NCBI RefSeq assembly: GCF_963259705.1
Contig: NC_081850.1
Coordinates: 32,951,799-33,015,798 of the forward strand
From: Myotis daubentonii
Taxonomy: Eukaryota; Chordata; Mammalia; Chiroptera; Vespertilionidae
DNA: 64,000 nucleotides
Direction of reading: 5' to 3'
The notes beneath the pieces are model-generated. The model saw nothing but the letters and a program-made list of their open reading frames with translations. It was not told the DNA's origin and did not search any database. Every line of letters starts with the position of its first letter. The stretch's first letter is position 1. The position numbers and the translations under genes were made by a program. Positions 9,676-21,232 of this stretch are shown piece after piece.

Positions 9676-12411
9676 CTGGCTCTTGACTCTTGCCTCCGAC
9701 ACCACTGTGGCCTCACCCACTGTGCAGACCCAGGGAGCCGTGCCACTGCAGTCTGATTGCCCGCCGCAGTGGGCCAGGATGTAGGACTTTATGGAGGAGG
9801 GAGATACTCCCTGAGAAGTTGATGACAAGAAGCAACAAGGAGGTGGATTACACTCGCTGCTCTATTTTGGCTGCAGCCTGAGCGCCCCCCTGCGCGCAGC
9901 TTAATGCCAGCCTAGCCACTTTCTATGGCCGCCTGAGCCAGGACAAGGGAATACAGAGGCTTGGGCCAGAGGCTGTGAGCCTGAGGGGAGGAGGGATTGG
10001 CTGGTGGTCATGGAGCCAGAACCCCAGTGCTGCCTAGAAATGTCTTTGTGTCCTTGGACCAGGACCAGCAGCAATAGCAGGACTTCCTGCGTGACATGTC
10101 TTGGTTGACAATGCCCTACAGGAAGCTTAAACTTTGGAACAAATATCAAATTTCCAACATTCATCACTAATATTCTTGGATGCCACCACTGGGAAGATCA
10201 TGTGTAGGAATGGGCTGCTGGTGATTCATGGCGACCCAGAAAATTTGGAATTCCCTTGGGGACCTAAACCGTTTTTTCAGGGAAGTCATTGCAGGGCTCC
10301 TGCTTAGAAATAATGGAGAATAGCAGCCTGGAGGGGTCTCACGTGGAAGTCTATTTCTCCGTACACTGGTGTCCCCCCTGCCAAAGCCTCACCCCGGTCC
10401 TGGTGGAATCCTACCGGAAGATCAAGAAGGCAGGTCAGAAATTTGAAGTCATCCTTGTTAGTGCAGACAGGTCAAAGGACTTATATTTAAATAGTACTTC
10501 AGTGAGATGCCCTGGCTTGCTGTCCCCTACACTGAGGAGGCCCAGCGTTGTGCCTCAACTGGCTGTATAGAATCCAAGGCATTCCCACCCTCATCATGCT
10601 GGACCTGCAGGGTCCAGTGGAGGTGCTGACCGAGGGCAAGAACTGCAGGGAGTTCCCATGGAACATCATGCCTGTGCTCAGAGCTGTCTGACTCCAATGC
10701 CCTGGAGCCCTGGCCTCATCCTTTTTGTAGATTCTGAGGATGATGGGAAGTCCCAGGTGGCCAAGCAGGTGATCCAGCCAATAGCTGAGAAGATCACTGC
10801 CAAGTACAAAGCCAAAAGGGAGGCACCACTTCTGTTCTTCATGGTGGAGGAGGATGATATGATTGACTCCCTGAGAGATTACAACAACCTGCCAGAGGCT
10901 ACTGGACATGGCAGTCTGTGTCAAGTACATGATGGATGTGGAGGAGATCAGCCCTACCATTGCAGAAGGCTCTTGAATGACTCCTAGAAGAAAAGCTCAA
11001 ACAAGAGTCCAACTAGTGGGCCTCCGGCCTCATGAGACATTACTTAAAACTCAGTTTTCCCCTCTTTCCCTCTTTTCCTCCTTCCCTTCCTTCCTTATAC
11101 CCATGGACTTCTCCAGCGTGTCCTGAATCACATAACCCAAGTGTCCAGCCTCTCTATGGTACCGTTTTCTGCATTAGCTTCTCAGTTAGTACCCTAGGGT
11201 GCTCATCCTCTCAGCAACATAGGAATCCACCATGTTTGGAGACGCTGCTTGCGATTCACGGGCGCCCACACCTGGCCAGAGCTGGTGCTGCATCACTCAC
11301 TCTCTCAGTCACCAGCTCTTGGTGAAGTATTTGCCAAGGTGTCCTGCCCAGTGAGCAAGAAGGGACAGTGCATCCGTGCTCTGGCTCACACAGTTCAGTG
11401 ACAAAGGTGGAACAGGGATAGGGCCGCCTCGTTAGGCCTCAGCTTAGAGCTTCTGGTGAGAAATCTTTTTCTAGGTAACTTAGTCTGTTTTGGTCTGAGG
11501 GGAAAACACTAGCTTGTCAAATGGCACTTGGGCAGGGATCTCAGATTTCAAAGGAAGTTTGTGTTCTTCTCTGGTGATTCATATAGTAACTGCTTGCTTT
11601 GATTGAGCTCTTACCATGGACTAAGAGCTTCTCATTCCTTTCTTATCTCTCTTTCTTCCTTGATCTTGACCTTCTTTAAGTTTCTGCCTTCTCATACAAA
11701 CAGCCCCTACTAGCTTGGAATTTTGTTAATAACTTCTTCCCCTCCAACATCTTTCTAAGAAGATGCATCTGGCCCTGGTTCTTAGAGGAGCACCGCCTCC
11801 CCAGTGCATTCCTCTGGGCTGAGACTACATGAACTCTGCTGAGGTGCCTGTGCCCAACTTTGGTTACCCCTGTCATTCCCTTTTCTTTTCAAAGCAGAAC
11901 TAAAAAGAGACTACTTACCAGAAGCCTAGTTTTTTCCTAAGAACCTGCAGGAAAAGCTGTGCCCATGGGTTGGAATGAGGGCAGAAGACATGTCAATGAA
12001 GAGTATGTCTTGGGTCCACTTTCCTAGGCCCTGCTAACTTGGCTCCTTATTTGGGCTTAACTGACCACAAAAAGGAGAATAACATCTGTGTTCTTAGCAT
12101 TTGGGATGGAGGGCTTCGCCTAGGAACCTGCACAGGACTAGCCTCTCTCAACCAGGTGTCGGGGTCTTTAAAGCAACCCCAGGCCTTACCATTGGTTCCA
12201 CTCTACAGGACTCTGCCAACCAAGACCATTTATTTGGAAAACCCAGCCCCCAGTTAGCTGTAACATTATTGCTCCTGTCTGAACTGGATTGCTGATGTGT
12301 AGTTCAGAGGTACAAAATTAGCTGGTAATTAGACTGTTACTTGATGTCACCAGCCTGAAATGCAGTCACTTAGTAGGAAATAAAGCAGGCATCCTTATAC
12401 ATTAAAAAAAA
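9676..12411 (+). pseudogene. NXN: NXN (nucleoredoxin) processed pseudogene
   Basis: Intronless, broken copy of nucleoredoxin, a thioredoxin-like oxidoreductase that regulates Wnt signalling in the parent gene. The central part reads VYFSVHWCPPCQSLTPVLVE (about 10349-10408), keeping the WCPPC redox motif; later segments (FVDSEDDGKSQVAKQVIQPI and the downstream DSLRDYNNLPEA) are recognisable in shifted frames. The N-terminal third (9790-10170) is littered with stops and frameshifts. A 3' UTR-like stretch follows to AATAAA (12379-12384) and an A-tract. Flanking AGTTCCACYCCT-like duplications (about 9666 and 12412) mark LINE-mediated insertion. It has no intact ORF and lies about 2 kb upstream of INSL6. 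Confidence 0.9.
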
Positions 12412-12679
12412 AAGTTCCACTCCTCAATGAGCTTACAACTAATAGAGAAGAGATAATTACTAGTACATGATTTTTTTTTCAAAATTCACCATAGTGCAAC
12501 AAGGAACTATAATTATGACATAAACATAAAATAGGATATAAAGGAACAAGTAGTCAATTCTTAGGAAGCTTATTCAGTTATTCTTTCATTCATTCACCAA
12601 ATGTGATATGATTGTTGATATTAACATGTCACTTATTATTTGTTATTGATATTATTAGTTATAATTATTAACGTTAAAT

Positions 12680-12900
12680 TATCACTGAGAACCAACTATG
12701 TGCCAGGCACTGTTCAAGAAAATGATATCAAGGTAGACAAAATTAATAAAATCATTGCCTACATGGAGCTCACGTTCTGGTAGGGAGAGACTAATAGTAA
12801 ACATATAGAGAAGTAAAATATATAGCATGTTAGTTTGTAATGAATGATAAGAAGAAATACAAAGCAGGGCAAGGGTATAGCAAGTGCAAAGAGAATGAGA
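12680..12900 (+). mobile_element. Old L2/MIR-like fragment
   Basis: AACTATGTGCCAGGCACTGT and ATGGAGCTCACGTTCTGGTA are phrases of a very common ancient mammalian repeat; family uncertain. Confidence 0.5.
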
Positions 12901-12940
12901 ATATAAATCAAATTTGCCAGTTTCTGACACATATTGCTTA

Positions 12941-12942
<2 letters not shown>

Positions 12943-12971
<29 letters not shown>
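12943..12971 (+). repeat. (TG)n microsatellite
   Basis: About 14 TG units. Confidence 0.95.
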
Positions 12972-12975
<4 letters not shown>

Positions 12976-14230
12976 GAATCTTCCTCTTAGTTATAACAAA
13001 TATTTTCCTTTTTCACAGGGTTTCGCTGATAAAGTTCTGACTAGGACTCATAGCCCACTGTAGTTTGGACATTAGTTGTTTTTTAAGGAAGGCAATGAAA
13101 TCAAGCTAATCAGATCACATCAACCTTTAGAAATATCTGACTGCCAGTTAATTTAACAGTATTCATGGATGCCACTGGGAAAGCAGGGCAAAGCTGGAGG
13201 AAGGGAAAATGGAGAAAAAGACAGAGTCAGGAGGCAGAAAGAAAGGGGGAGAGAAAAATTAAAATGTGAAGGGAAATGGAGAATATCATTGACAACCGCT
13301 GGCGCACATTAGAATCACCTGGGAATCTTTTTAAAATCCTGATTTCCGGGCCTCATCCTCCGGAAATTCTGTTTCTTTGTTACTAATGTTGTGGCCCCAC
13401 CCCATAACAAAGAAACAGAATTTCCGGAGGATGAGGCCCAGAAATCAGGATTTTAAAAAGACTCCCAGGTGATTCTAATGTGCGGCCAAGGTTGAGAACC
13501 ACTGCAAGGCTGTGTCAGCCTTAAACCGGTTACTCCTGAGACGGCCCCTGACTGCCCCCTCGTGGCGGGTCGTCGTACCGGTTTCATAGCCAACACTAAA
13601 AAAAAAGTCGTGACAACGCGACCTATAGAAAGAAACTACACTGCTCTTTCCTGCCCTTTCCCTCCTAATTTAACAAAATTCTGTATTTCTTAGAAGGCAA
13701 ATCCTCTACGAGTCCCTGCCACGGACTAATTACCATATGGCAATAGACAGTCCTCTATAATCTATAACCAAAAGAACCAGATTACCATCTCAGGCACCCG
13801 AGACCCATTTCTCCCTGTGGAGCGGGTAGACATTTTCTGAAGCAGCTTTGAGTCTGACTTTAAAATACACATTACACATACGCTCGCACAGGTTACGTTT
13901 CAACATATTTCACTGTCAACTATGCGTCAGGCCCCGAGGCACAAGGGACAAGGACAGCAAACACAGGCCCTGCCTTCCTGAAGCTGGGGGGTCAGAGGAA
14001 GAAGTTACTGCATAAGCACGCCAATGTGAACCAACCTCCTGAGGTAAACACCGTGAAGGAAAGGGGCGCCTTCTCTGAGGAAGTGATGCCCCGCTAACAA
14101 CCACTCAAAAAAAGGCTACCCTGGAAGGAACAACACATCCTTTGTGGCTTTTTTCCCATTAACTGGGGCCTGTGTTACATTTGATTCGTCTCCCTAGTGA
14201 GGGAGGCAAGAAAAAGGAAAGCAACCATGT
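12972..14230. other. INSL6 upstream region
   Basis: Contains the second palindromic hAT (13285-13504) and an L2-like scrap (13906-14060). Otherwise unassigned. Confidence 0.6.
13285..13504. mobile_element. Palindromic hAT-like element, copy 2
   Basis: Same palindrome as 3869-4090 with only a few changes in the arms; the outer left end is altered (ATTGACAACCGCTGG), so its target duplication is not clear. About 1 kb upstream of the INSL6 ATG. Confidence 0.85.
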
Positions 14231-14333
14231 TACTTACCACCGCCTCAGAGCCAGGGGGAGCGCGGGAAGCCCAGGCCCAGCCACCATCTCGCGCCACCTC
14301 CTGCCGGTGTTCTCACGACGTCCCCGAGGTCCG

Positions 14334-14426
14334 CACGTGCTCAGTAGACCTCCAGGTGTGCGCGCATGCGTGTGCACATGCTCAGTAGACCTACGGGTGC
14401 ACGCGCATGCGTGTGCACGTGCCCAG
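14334..14426 (+). promoter_or_regulatory. 41-bp tandem duplication in INSL6 promoter with NRF1-like sites
   Basis: Units at 14334-14374 and 14375-14415 plus a partial third (14416-14426) lie 76-168 bp before the INSL6 ATG. Each full unit has the palindromic core GCGCATGCGT (14362-14371 and 14403-14412), close to the NRF1 consensus, and starts with CACGTG or CACATG (E-box type). The surrounding stretch of about 14230-14800 is GC-rich and holds many CpGs, as expected for a TATA-less promoter. The start of transcription cannot be read from sequence. Confidence 0.55.
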
Positions 14427-14501
14427 CTCCGGCGCAGGGCCAGGAAGCGGTTAGCGCACGCGCGTGGCTGGCCTATCTCGGGGGAGAGGGCGGTGTGAGG
14501 G

Positions 14502-14787
14502 ATGTCTGCGCTCCTCCGCCTGTGCCCGCTGTGGCTCGGGCTCCTGCTGGTTCGGTTCTCCCAAGAGCAAAGCTACGCGAGCGGAGCCCGAAAGCTGTGC
14601 GGCAGGCACCTCCTGAGAGGCATCGTGAAACTCTGTGGAGATGCCGACTGGAGCCACTTCATGGAGAACACGCCCTTCAGAAAGCAGCTGGCTCTCCAGG
14701 CCATGGAGAAGGTGGGAAGCTTCCTCCCTGGCCGGGCGAAAAGCTCCCCAAATGCTTTCCGGGCCCGGGGGAGAGGCACAGACGCAG
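14502..14787 (+). CDS. INSL6: INSL6 exon 1: signal peptide, B chain, start of C-peptide
   Basis: First coding exon of insulin-like peptide 6, a secreted relaxin-family prohormone expressed mainly in testis germ cells (family knowledge). The ATG opens a hydrophobic signal peptide (MSALLRLCPLWLGLLLVRFS). The B chain follows with the insulin-type spacing C-X11-C inside KLCGRHLLRGIVKLCG, around residues 33-46. The exon ends after 95 codons plus one base, at a GT donor (14788-14789). The B chain contains R-X3-R-X2-V, the pattern relaxins use for receptor contact. The start is chosen because it is the only ATG that gives a signal peptide directly before the B chain. The promoter region just upstream is GC-rich with a tandem duplication. 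Confidence 0.95.
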
Positions 14788-16198
14788 GTAACCGTCTCTA
14801 AACCAAAGGCGTGTTGGACTCTCTGTATATTTCTTATCCCTGAATCTGCTCGGCCCGATGGCGACCTTCCCCCAAGAAATGGACTGTGTGCCTAGTACAC
14901 AGGTAGATTTAAAAACGAAAATTATAAGCCAGGGTATTGTGGATATACAAAATCTCTAAGAAGCTGCCTTTTTTTTTTTTTTTTTTAACTGAGGGGAAAT
15001 AAGTGTACATATGTAAATCCACACATGTGTGCACGAATGCTGCTCGCCACTAGCCTTCCCTTTCCGGAGTACCCTTGTCACCCGGCAAACTCCACTTGTC
15101 CTGCAAAGGCTAACCCGGGTATCATTCCCCCCGTGGGCCGCCACTGACCTTCCCGTGGCGCCTCCACTCTCCGTCTAGCACAGGAGTGACACTCGGCTCT
15201 ACCGGACTCGCCGGCGGACCGGCTTCATGATTGTCCCGGCCCAAGTGCAAGAGGCAGGAAAGGACCACGGAGGTTGCAAAAATATAAAGCCCCCCCCCCC
15301 CACCCCACCTCCATCCCCTTTTCTCGTGCCTATCTCCTCTGCTCACACACGGCCCAGAGTCCCACCAGACGTCACTTAAAAGTTCAAAGATCAAGTTATT
15401 GAGAATTTCAAGACAGTTGAGCATTAAACAAAATTGAGGGTCCTTCGAAGCACCGTGTCTGTGCGGCCGCACGAGCCTCACTCCGGTGAGTCCAGCCTCC
15501 GGTGCCGGCCCGTGGGGTAGCGGCCGTCTCAGGCGTGTTTTCACTTGACGTGCCTAGCAGAGGGCCTGGCACGTTGTCTGTGCTGAATGTAGAAGTCATC
15601 CTGAATGCTGTTAAGCAGTTTTTAGGAAGAATATTCTTGTTCCAGAGCTATTGTTATCTTCCAACTATGTTTGGGTTTTTTTTTTACATTTTTGTGACTA
15701 ACACATTTTAGCCCCATATGGTTTACCGTTTTTTCAAAAAGAAGATGAATTTTATTTATAGGCGGTCCATAGCATAGTCTGATTAAAATTATTGTCTTTT
15801 TAAGGTAATTACATGTATTTGCGCAAATTTTCCAAAAGTCAAGATTTCTGAAATTAAGGACTATCGTGTCAAAAAAAAAAAAAAGGAAAAGAAAAAGAAA
15901 AAGAAAGAAAAGAAAAAGAGAGACCTTAATGTAGATGACTGAAACAAAGTAAAAAAAGTGCCTGTCTCATTGTAGGCACTCATTAACTTATTTTTTTAAT
16001 GAAGGAATGAATGAGTGAAACTTACACTATTAGTGCTGCCATGGGAATGAAACTTTTAAAGACAGACACCATGGAAACTATCAGACTGAATTTTGACCAT
16101 TTTCCACCATCAAAACTACCTACATATAAACTCACTTTATCCCGCTCTTATAAAGGAAGAAGTGTTTCCCTGAAATCTTCCACTTGTACATTAATTTA

Positions 16199-16360
16199 GT
16201 GATTTTCACACTTTAAAGTACATATGAATCACCTGGTGGGTGCTGCTACTATACAGACTCTGATTCAGTAGGTCTGGGTGGGACTAGAGAATCTACAATG
16301 TTACAAGCTCCGACGTGATGTTGATGCTGTTGGTTGGATGATGCTTTTTGAGTAACATGC
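16199..16360 (+). mobile_element. MER5-like old hAT
   Basis: Diverged MER5A/B-type sequence (GAATCACCTGG, TCTGATTCAGTAGGTCTGGG). An ancient mammalian element in the INSL6 intron. Confidence 0.7.
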
Positions 16361-16599
16361 GCCTAGTACACCTCACTACCTATTCCTTATTCTTTTCTCC
16401 CAGACATGCAAGGAGGACCTTCACTTTCTACATCATGTTGGGTGGACATTTCTCTCACATCTAATACTGTGCTTTCACTACCTATATTACAGTCAAAATT
16501 TTACTTTCAGATATCCAAGCTCAAGTTTGTTATTTTAAAAGAGCTTGGAATCCCTTTTCTTGACAAAGCATGCTATGGGGACAATTTTCTTAAAAAAAA

Positions 16600-16825
16600 A
16601 AAAAAAGTCGCCGGGCAGCGTGGCTCAGTGGTGAGCATCAACATATGAATCCAGAGGTCATGGTTCAATTCCCAGTCAGGGCAGATACCCAGGTTGCAGG
16701 CTCAATCCTCAGTGAGGGGTGTGCAGGAGGCAGTCAGTCAATGATTCTCTCATCATTGATGTTTCTATCTCTACACCTCCCTTCCTCTCTGATATCAATA
16801 AAACTGTATTTTTTACAAATAAAAT
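16600..16825 (+). mobile_element. VES SINE
   Basis: TGGCTCAGTGG head, GTTCAATTCCCAGTCAGGG body, CT-rich and A-rich end. INSL6 intron. Confidence 0.88.
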
Positions 16826-16829
16826 AAAT

Positions 16830-16960
16830 CTCTTCCCTTTTTTCATTCATCTTCCCAACCCCTCTCCCACCTAGCAACTGTCTAAATGTTCTTTATGAGT
16901 ATTTCTGTTCTGCTTGCTTATTTTGTTTTTTAGATTCCATATATAAGTGAAATCATCTAG
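16830..16960 (-). mobile_element. L1 3' scrap, antisense
   Basis: CACCTAGCAACTGTC and TTCCATATATAAGTGAAATC phrases of the antisense L1 3' region. Confidence 0.65.
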
Positions 16961-17261
16961 CAGTTTAATTTTCTGATGATCTATTTACCTCCAACACTGG
17001 AAAAGATAGTTTGGTACACTGATATTTAAAAAAAAAATTTTATTTCAAAGCTACTCATACATAACTTAAATCTGATATTGTGTACTTTTTGTTATGGATC
17101 CTGCATGTATGGGCCATGTCGCCAAGACCTACCCCAAAATGTGACTTCATGATATTTCTAAATTCTGGCTGAGTGTATTGTGCCTCTCAGTTTTTAGTGT
17201 AGGAGAAACCATTAATGTTTCATCACCAGCTTTTCATAATCCATAACACCTGTTCCAGTTA

Positions 17262-17479
17262 TCTATATATATAAAAGGCTAATGTGCAAAGTGTCCCCTC
17301 AGGAGTTCAACTGGGACACCAAGAGTTCGATCACTTGCTATGATGTGCGCTGACCACCAGGGGGCAGCACGGAACAAAGGAAGGCCCCGGCCAGCAGCCA
17401 GAAGGCCAGAATCGGCCCTGATTGCCATCCAGGCTTAGGGATCCTACCAGTGCATGAATTTCATGCACCAGGCTTCTAG
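17262..17479 (+). mobile_element. HeliBat-type Helitron
   Basis: 218 bp. It begins TCTATATATATAAAAGG after an A, ends with a hairpin (GCATGAATTTCATGC) and CTAG before a T: the Helitron insertion pattern. It contains a CTCF-like core CCACCAGGGGGCAG at 17354-17367. INSL6 intron. Confidence 0.92.
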
Positions 17480-17640
17480 TATTGACCATATTCCCCTACC
17501 TTGATATTCATGTATTCTTCATTTTTGTTTGCTTGTTAGATATCATTATCAAAACTGGGCATGCCGGCCCCCTCTCTATATTAATTCAACAACATTTGAG
17601 TGCCTCTTATAGGCTAGGTATTTTTCTTGAAAATCTATAT

Positions 17641-17973
17641 TCTATATAAATGTCCTTCTATGCTAAGTGTCCTTCCCTCTGTCCAACGGGTCACTATGAC
17701 ATGCACTGACCACCAGGGGGCAGACGCTCAATGCAGGAGCTGCTGTAATGCACACTTGCCATTTACAGAGAAATGGCAGTGCCGATCTGGCTGACAAAGC
17801 AACACTCAGCTTCCCCCAAGTGGGACACAGACCCTGCCACCACCCCAGAGCAACAGCCCACCAAATCACATCCAATGCTGCCAAGACCCCATGGCCAGCC
17901 CAGAAACAGTAGCTGTGGGTGGTGGGTAATGACATCATGTAGCAATGCCCGGCTTCCTCTCCCCAGCCACTAG
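17641..17973 (+). mobile_element. Diverged HeliBat-type Helitron
   Basis: Begins like a Helitron (TCTATATAAATGTCC) and carries the internal HeliBat segment with CCACCAGGGGGCAG (17710-17723); it ends at a possible CTAG (17970-17973) without a clear hairpin. Ends uncertain. Confidence 0.5.
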
Positions 17974-18049
17974 CCTCCTTGGAGTTTCTTCAGCCCAGGA
18001 ACACGACTTACTTTATAGTCAGGTGGAAACATTTACACTTTAACCCAAT

Positions 18050-18215
18050 GTCTGTGAAACATTTTCCCATGCCTCATATCATTTGATCCTCATAGAAGTC
18101 CTGGAGACTCGGTGGGACCCTATTTTCTTTTCATTAGGCGGAAAAAACCGGAGATTTAGAACGTTTAGAAACTTGACCTGACTGAAAAGAAGTAAGAAAT
18201 GATGGAACTTGAAAA
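18050..18215 (-). mobile_element. MIR fragment, antisense
   Basis: ATCATTTGATCCTCATAGAA and the following GGCGGAAAAAACCGGAGATT resemble a reversed MIR. Confidence 0.6.
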
Positions 18216-18435
18216 TGACTTCAGGTTTTCTCACTGCACAAAATATAGTCAAACACTGCTGCAGTTAAATATTTTATCCTTTGTTCTCCCTTCATGATCT
18301 ACTATAATGCTTTGTGTTGATATTTACTGCTGTGTTGCTGACAATTACCTGAAAGAGAAGTTGGGGTGCTTCACTGGGCTGGAAAAAATTTAGCTAAATT
18401 AGAAAGCAGGTCTAATTAAGCAAGTTTATTCTGTA

Positions 18436-18645
18436 TCTATAAAAGGCTAAGTTGACTCGCGCATGCGCAATACATATGAAGCTCTCGCTGGCACCAATCA
18501 CACATGTGTGTTTTGATCTGTCATTGTCAACCGTGAATTTGGTTTTGACACTTCTATTATAGAGAAAGGGTGAATAGTGATATTAAAATATTTCTTCTAA
18601 TTAATTTCCTTTCAATATGCATGAATCCGTGCACTGGCCAGCTAG
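18436..18645 (+). mobile_element. Helitron, second subfamily
   Basis: 210 bp, from TCTATAAAAGGCTAAGTTGA (after A) to GCACTGGCCAGCTAG (before T). The interior differs from the other copies (GCGCATGCGCAATACATATG). In the INSL6 intron. Confidence 0.85.
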
Positions 18646-19293
18646 TAGGTATATAAAGGTGAATGAACAGTTTCACTCAGGAAAGAAAGGCTCCTGTCCT
18701 CATGAAGCTAGCAGAATAGTGAAGATAGATAATAAACATAAGTAAATTATACAGTATGTATATATACATACAAGGATGAACTTTGAAAACATTATGCTAA
18801 ATGAAAGAAACCTGACACGAAAGGCCATATGTGGTATGATTTCATTTTCGTAACAGGAAAATCCATAGAAACAGATTAGTTTCCAGGGACTGAAGGATGT
18901 GGGAAATGGGAGAGACCACTGATGGGATTTCTTTTGGGGTGATAGAAATGTTCTGCAATTACATAGTGGTGATGGTTGTACAATCTCGTGAATACACTAA
19001 AAAATCACTGAATGTATGCTTTAAAATGCTGAATTTTATGGCATGTGAATATCTCAAAAAATGTTTTTGCATAAAATGTACACAGATTTCTAAGCCTTTT
19101 TATAGGAAAACACTGACTACAAGTATTTTATTTAAAAATGTATATTACTTCTGAATAAACATTTTATTGTTTAAAATGTGATTACTTGTTTTTTTTCTAA
19201 ATAATTTACTGATGTTAGTATTCCAGTATTATGACTAAATTTACAGCTAGAGGATGATTTTAATAAAGTAGAATTTTTCTCATCTCTCAACAG

Positions 19294-19637
19294 TCTCTTC
19301 TACTGCCTCTCAGGAAGAAGCAACAAACAATTTGGAGATACAGTCACCTCCTGAGTATCAGTATAACAAGGCCAACTTGCTACCTAATAAGACAAGAGAA
19401 CTTGCCTCATCACAAGATATCAGTTCATATGTTCATGAGATTGTAGGATTTCAGAAGCAAAATACAAACAAAATTAAAACCTTAAGGAAATTGTTTTGGG
19501 GGAATCATCCCCAAAGGGTACGCAGAGGATATTCAGAAAAGTGTTGTCTTAGAGGATGTACAGAAGAAGAACTTATTATTGCATGCCTTCCGTATATTGA
19601 TTATAAAAACTTAAAGAAAGAGGAGTCTCAGTTGTGA
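19294..19637 (+). CDS. INSL6: INSL6 exon 2: rest of C-peptide, A chain, stop
   Basis: Second and last coding exon. It follows a pyrimidine-rich tract and an AG acceptor at 19292-19293 and joins exon 1 in phase 1 (split valine codon), giving a precursor of 209 residues; human INSL6 is of similar length (from memory 213). A basic processing site (RVRR) precedes the A chain [20 protein letters not shown], which has the canonical CC-X3-C-X8-C spacing for the one intrachain and two interchain disulfides. The stop is TGA at 19635-19637. No frameshift or premature stop is seen, so the gene looks functional. Confidence 0.95.
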
Positions 19638-19675
19638 CTAAGATGTACTAACCATCATAGGAATTATACTAACTT

Positions 19676-19681
19676 AATAAA
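19676..19681 (+). terminator. INSL6: INSL6 poly(A) signal AATAAA
   Basis: Canonical AATAAA 39 bp after the INSL6 stop codon, implying a very short 3' UTR. A T-rich tract follows. Other downstream signals could also be used. Confidence 0.6.
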
Positions 19682-19914
19682 AGCTTAATATGTTTATTTT
19701 ACTTTTATTTATTTATTTTTATTTTTATAATTGTCCTTGTAGGTTGTCTGCTGTGAACACCTAAGTGTACTTGCAAGCACCTGACAATACTTTATGGTGA
19801 TAATAGGAATCAGTATTTTCTTTGTTGACCTCTATTTTTCATTATTTTTGTAATTGAAGATGTTATTAGAGATGGCATGATCCATGTAGACATCTAAGAA
19901 CTACTTGTTCATCT

Positions 19915-20610
19915 TTATTTTTATTTTTTTTCTTTATTGATTAAGGCATTACATATGGGTCCTAATCCCCCCATTGCCCCCCACCCCCCTCATGCTCTTA
20001 CCCCCCTAGTGTCTATGTCCATTGGTTATGCTTATATGCATGCATACAAGTCCTTTGGTTGATCTCTTCCCCTTCCCTCCACCCTCCCCTGCCTTCCCTC
20101 TGAGGTTTGACGGTCTGATTGATGCTTCTCTGTCCCTGGATCTGTTTTTGTTCATCAGGTTATGTTGTTCATTATATTCCACAAATGAGTGAGATCATGT
20201 GAGATTTTTCTCCGACTGACTTATTTCGCTTAGCATGATGCTCTCCAGGTCCATCCATGCTGTTACAAATGGTAGAAGTTCCTTCTTTTTTACATCAGTG
20301 TAGTAGTCCATTGTGTAGATGTACCACAGTTTTCTAATCCCCTCTTCTGCTAATGGGCACTAAGACTGTTTCCAAATCTTAGCTATTGTAAATTCTGCTG
20401 CTATGAACATAGGGGTGCATATATCCTTTCTGATTGGTGTTTCTGGTTTCTTGGGATATATTCCTAGAAGTGGGATCACTGGGTCAAATGGAAGTTCCAT
20501 TTTTTAGTTTTTTGAGGAAACTCCATACTGTTCTCCACAGTGGCTGCACCAGTCTGCATTCCCACCAGCAGTGCACAAGGGTTCCTTTTTCTCCACATCC
20601 TTACCAGTTA
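19915..20610 (-). mobile_element. Young L1 3' end, antisense
   Basis: T-rich start (poly-A), 3' UTR and ORF2 C-terminus antisense (AGCATGATGCTCTCCAGGTC, GGTTCCTTTTTCTCCACATC). 5'-truncated. Confidence 0.85.
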
Positions 20611-20979
20611 AGCTGCATTTAAATGGATTGTGGAATGTTCTGCATTCATCTGTATGACATACACTCACTCTAGTATTCCAATACATTCGTGCCACTAACT
20701 TAGATAACTAACCAATTACCACTCCTATAATAGTGGGTACACTTTTAATTCCTTGAGTTTTATTACAGTAATTGGTAAGAAATATTTTTAGTTTCAATTG
20801 AGGACTAAAAAAAAAAGTTCATCTCTTTCGGTTGTAAAATCTCTCCAAGATACTCTTTGTTTGGAAGGTACTGATATAGTTATTGTGACAATCTTTTCTG
20901 GCTTGGTTTCTGTTTTCTTGAGTGGGCTTGAATGATAAAGCCTCTGACGGTGACTCAGAAGTTTTGAATTGGTTTAGGG

Positions 20980-21224
20980 CAGTGGTCGGCAAACTGCAGC
21001 TTGGCAAACTGTGGCTCGTGAGCCACATGTGGCTCTTTGGCCCCTTGAGTGTGGCTCTTCCACAAAATATCGGCTCTTCCACAAAATACCGACTTCTGCA
21101 CATGGGCCACAAAGTTTCAATTGCACTGAACGTGCGCACCCACACGTGGTATTTTGTGGAAGAGCCACACTGAAGGGGCCAAAGACCTGCATGTGGCTCG
21201 CGAGCCACGGTTTGCAGACCACGG
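20980..21224 (+). mobile_element. Short hAT transposon, second family
   Basis: Ends CAGTGGTCGGCAAACTGC and GGTTTGCAGACCACGG are inverted repeats; the 8-bp duplication GTTTAGGG lies at 20972-20979 and 21225-21232. The interior has two small local duplications (GGCAAACTG and CGGCTCTTCCACAAAATA). No coding sequence. Confidence 0.9.
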
Positions 21225-21232
21225 GTTTAGGG

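Larger units (their letters stand above)
14788..19293 (+). other. INSL6: INSL6 intron 1
   Basis: Intron of about 4.5 kb with GT donor and AG acceptor. It holds a poly-T run (14968-14987), a poly-C run (about 15290-15302), a purine-rich low-complexity stretch (15870-15922), an old MER5-like hAT (16199-16360), a VES SINE, an L1 scrap, three Helitron pieces and MIR/L2-like fragments. The rest looks like unique sequence. Confidence 0.85.

Noticed and set aside
10499..10960. Open frame of 153 codons on the - strand
   Set aside because: Antisense shadow of the NXN pseudogene.
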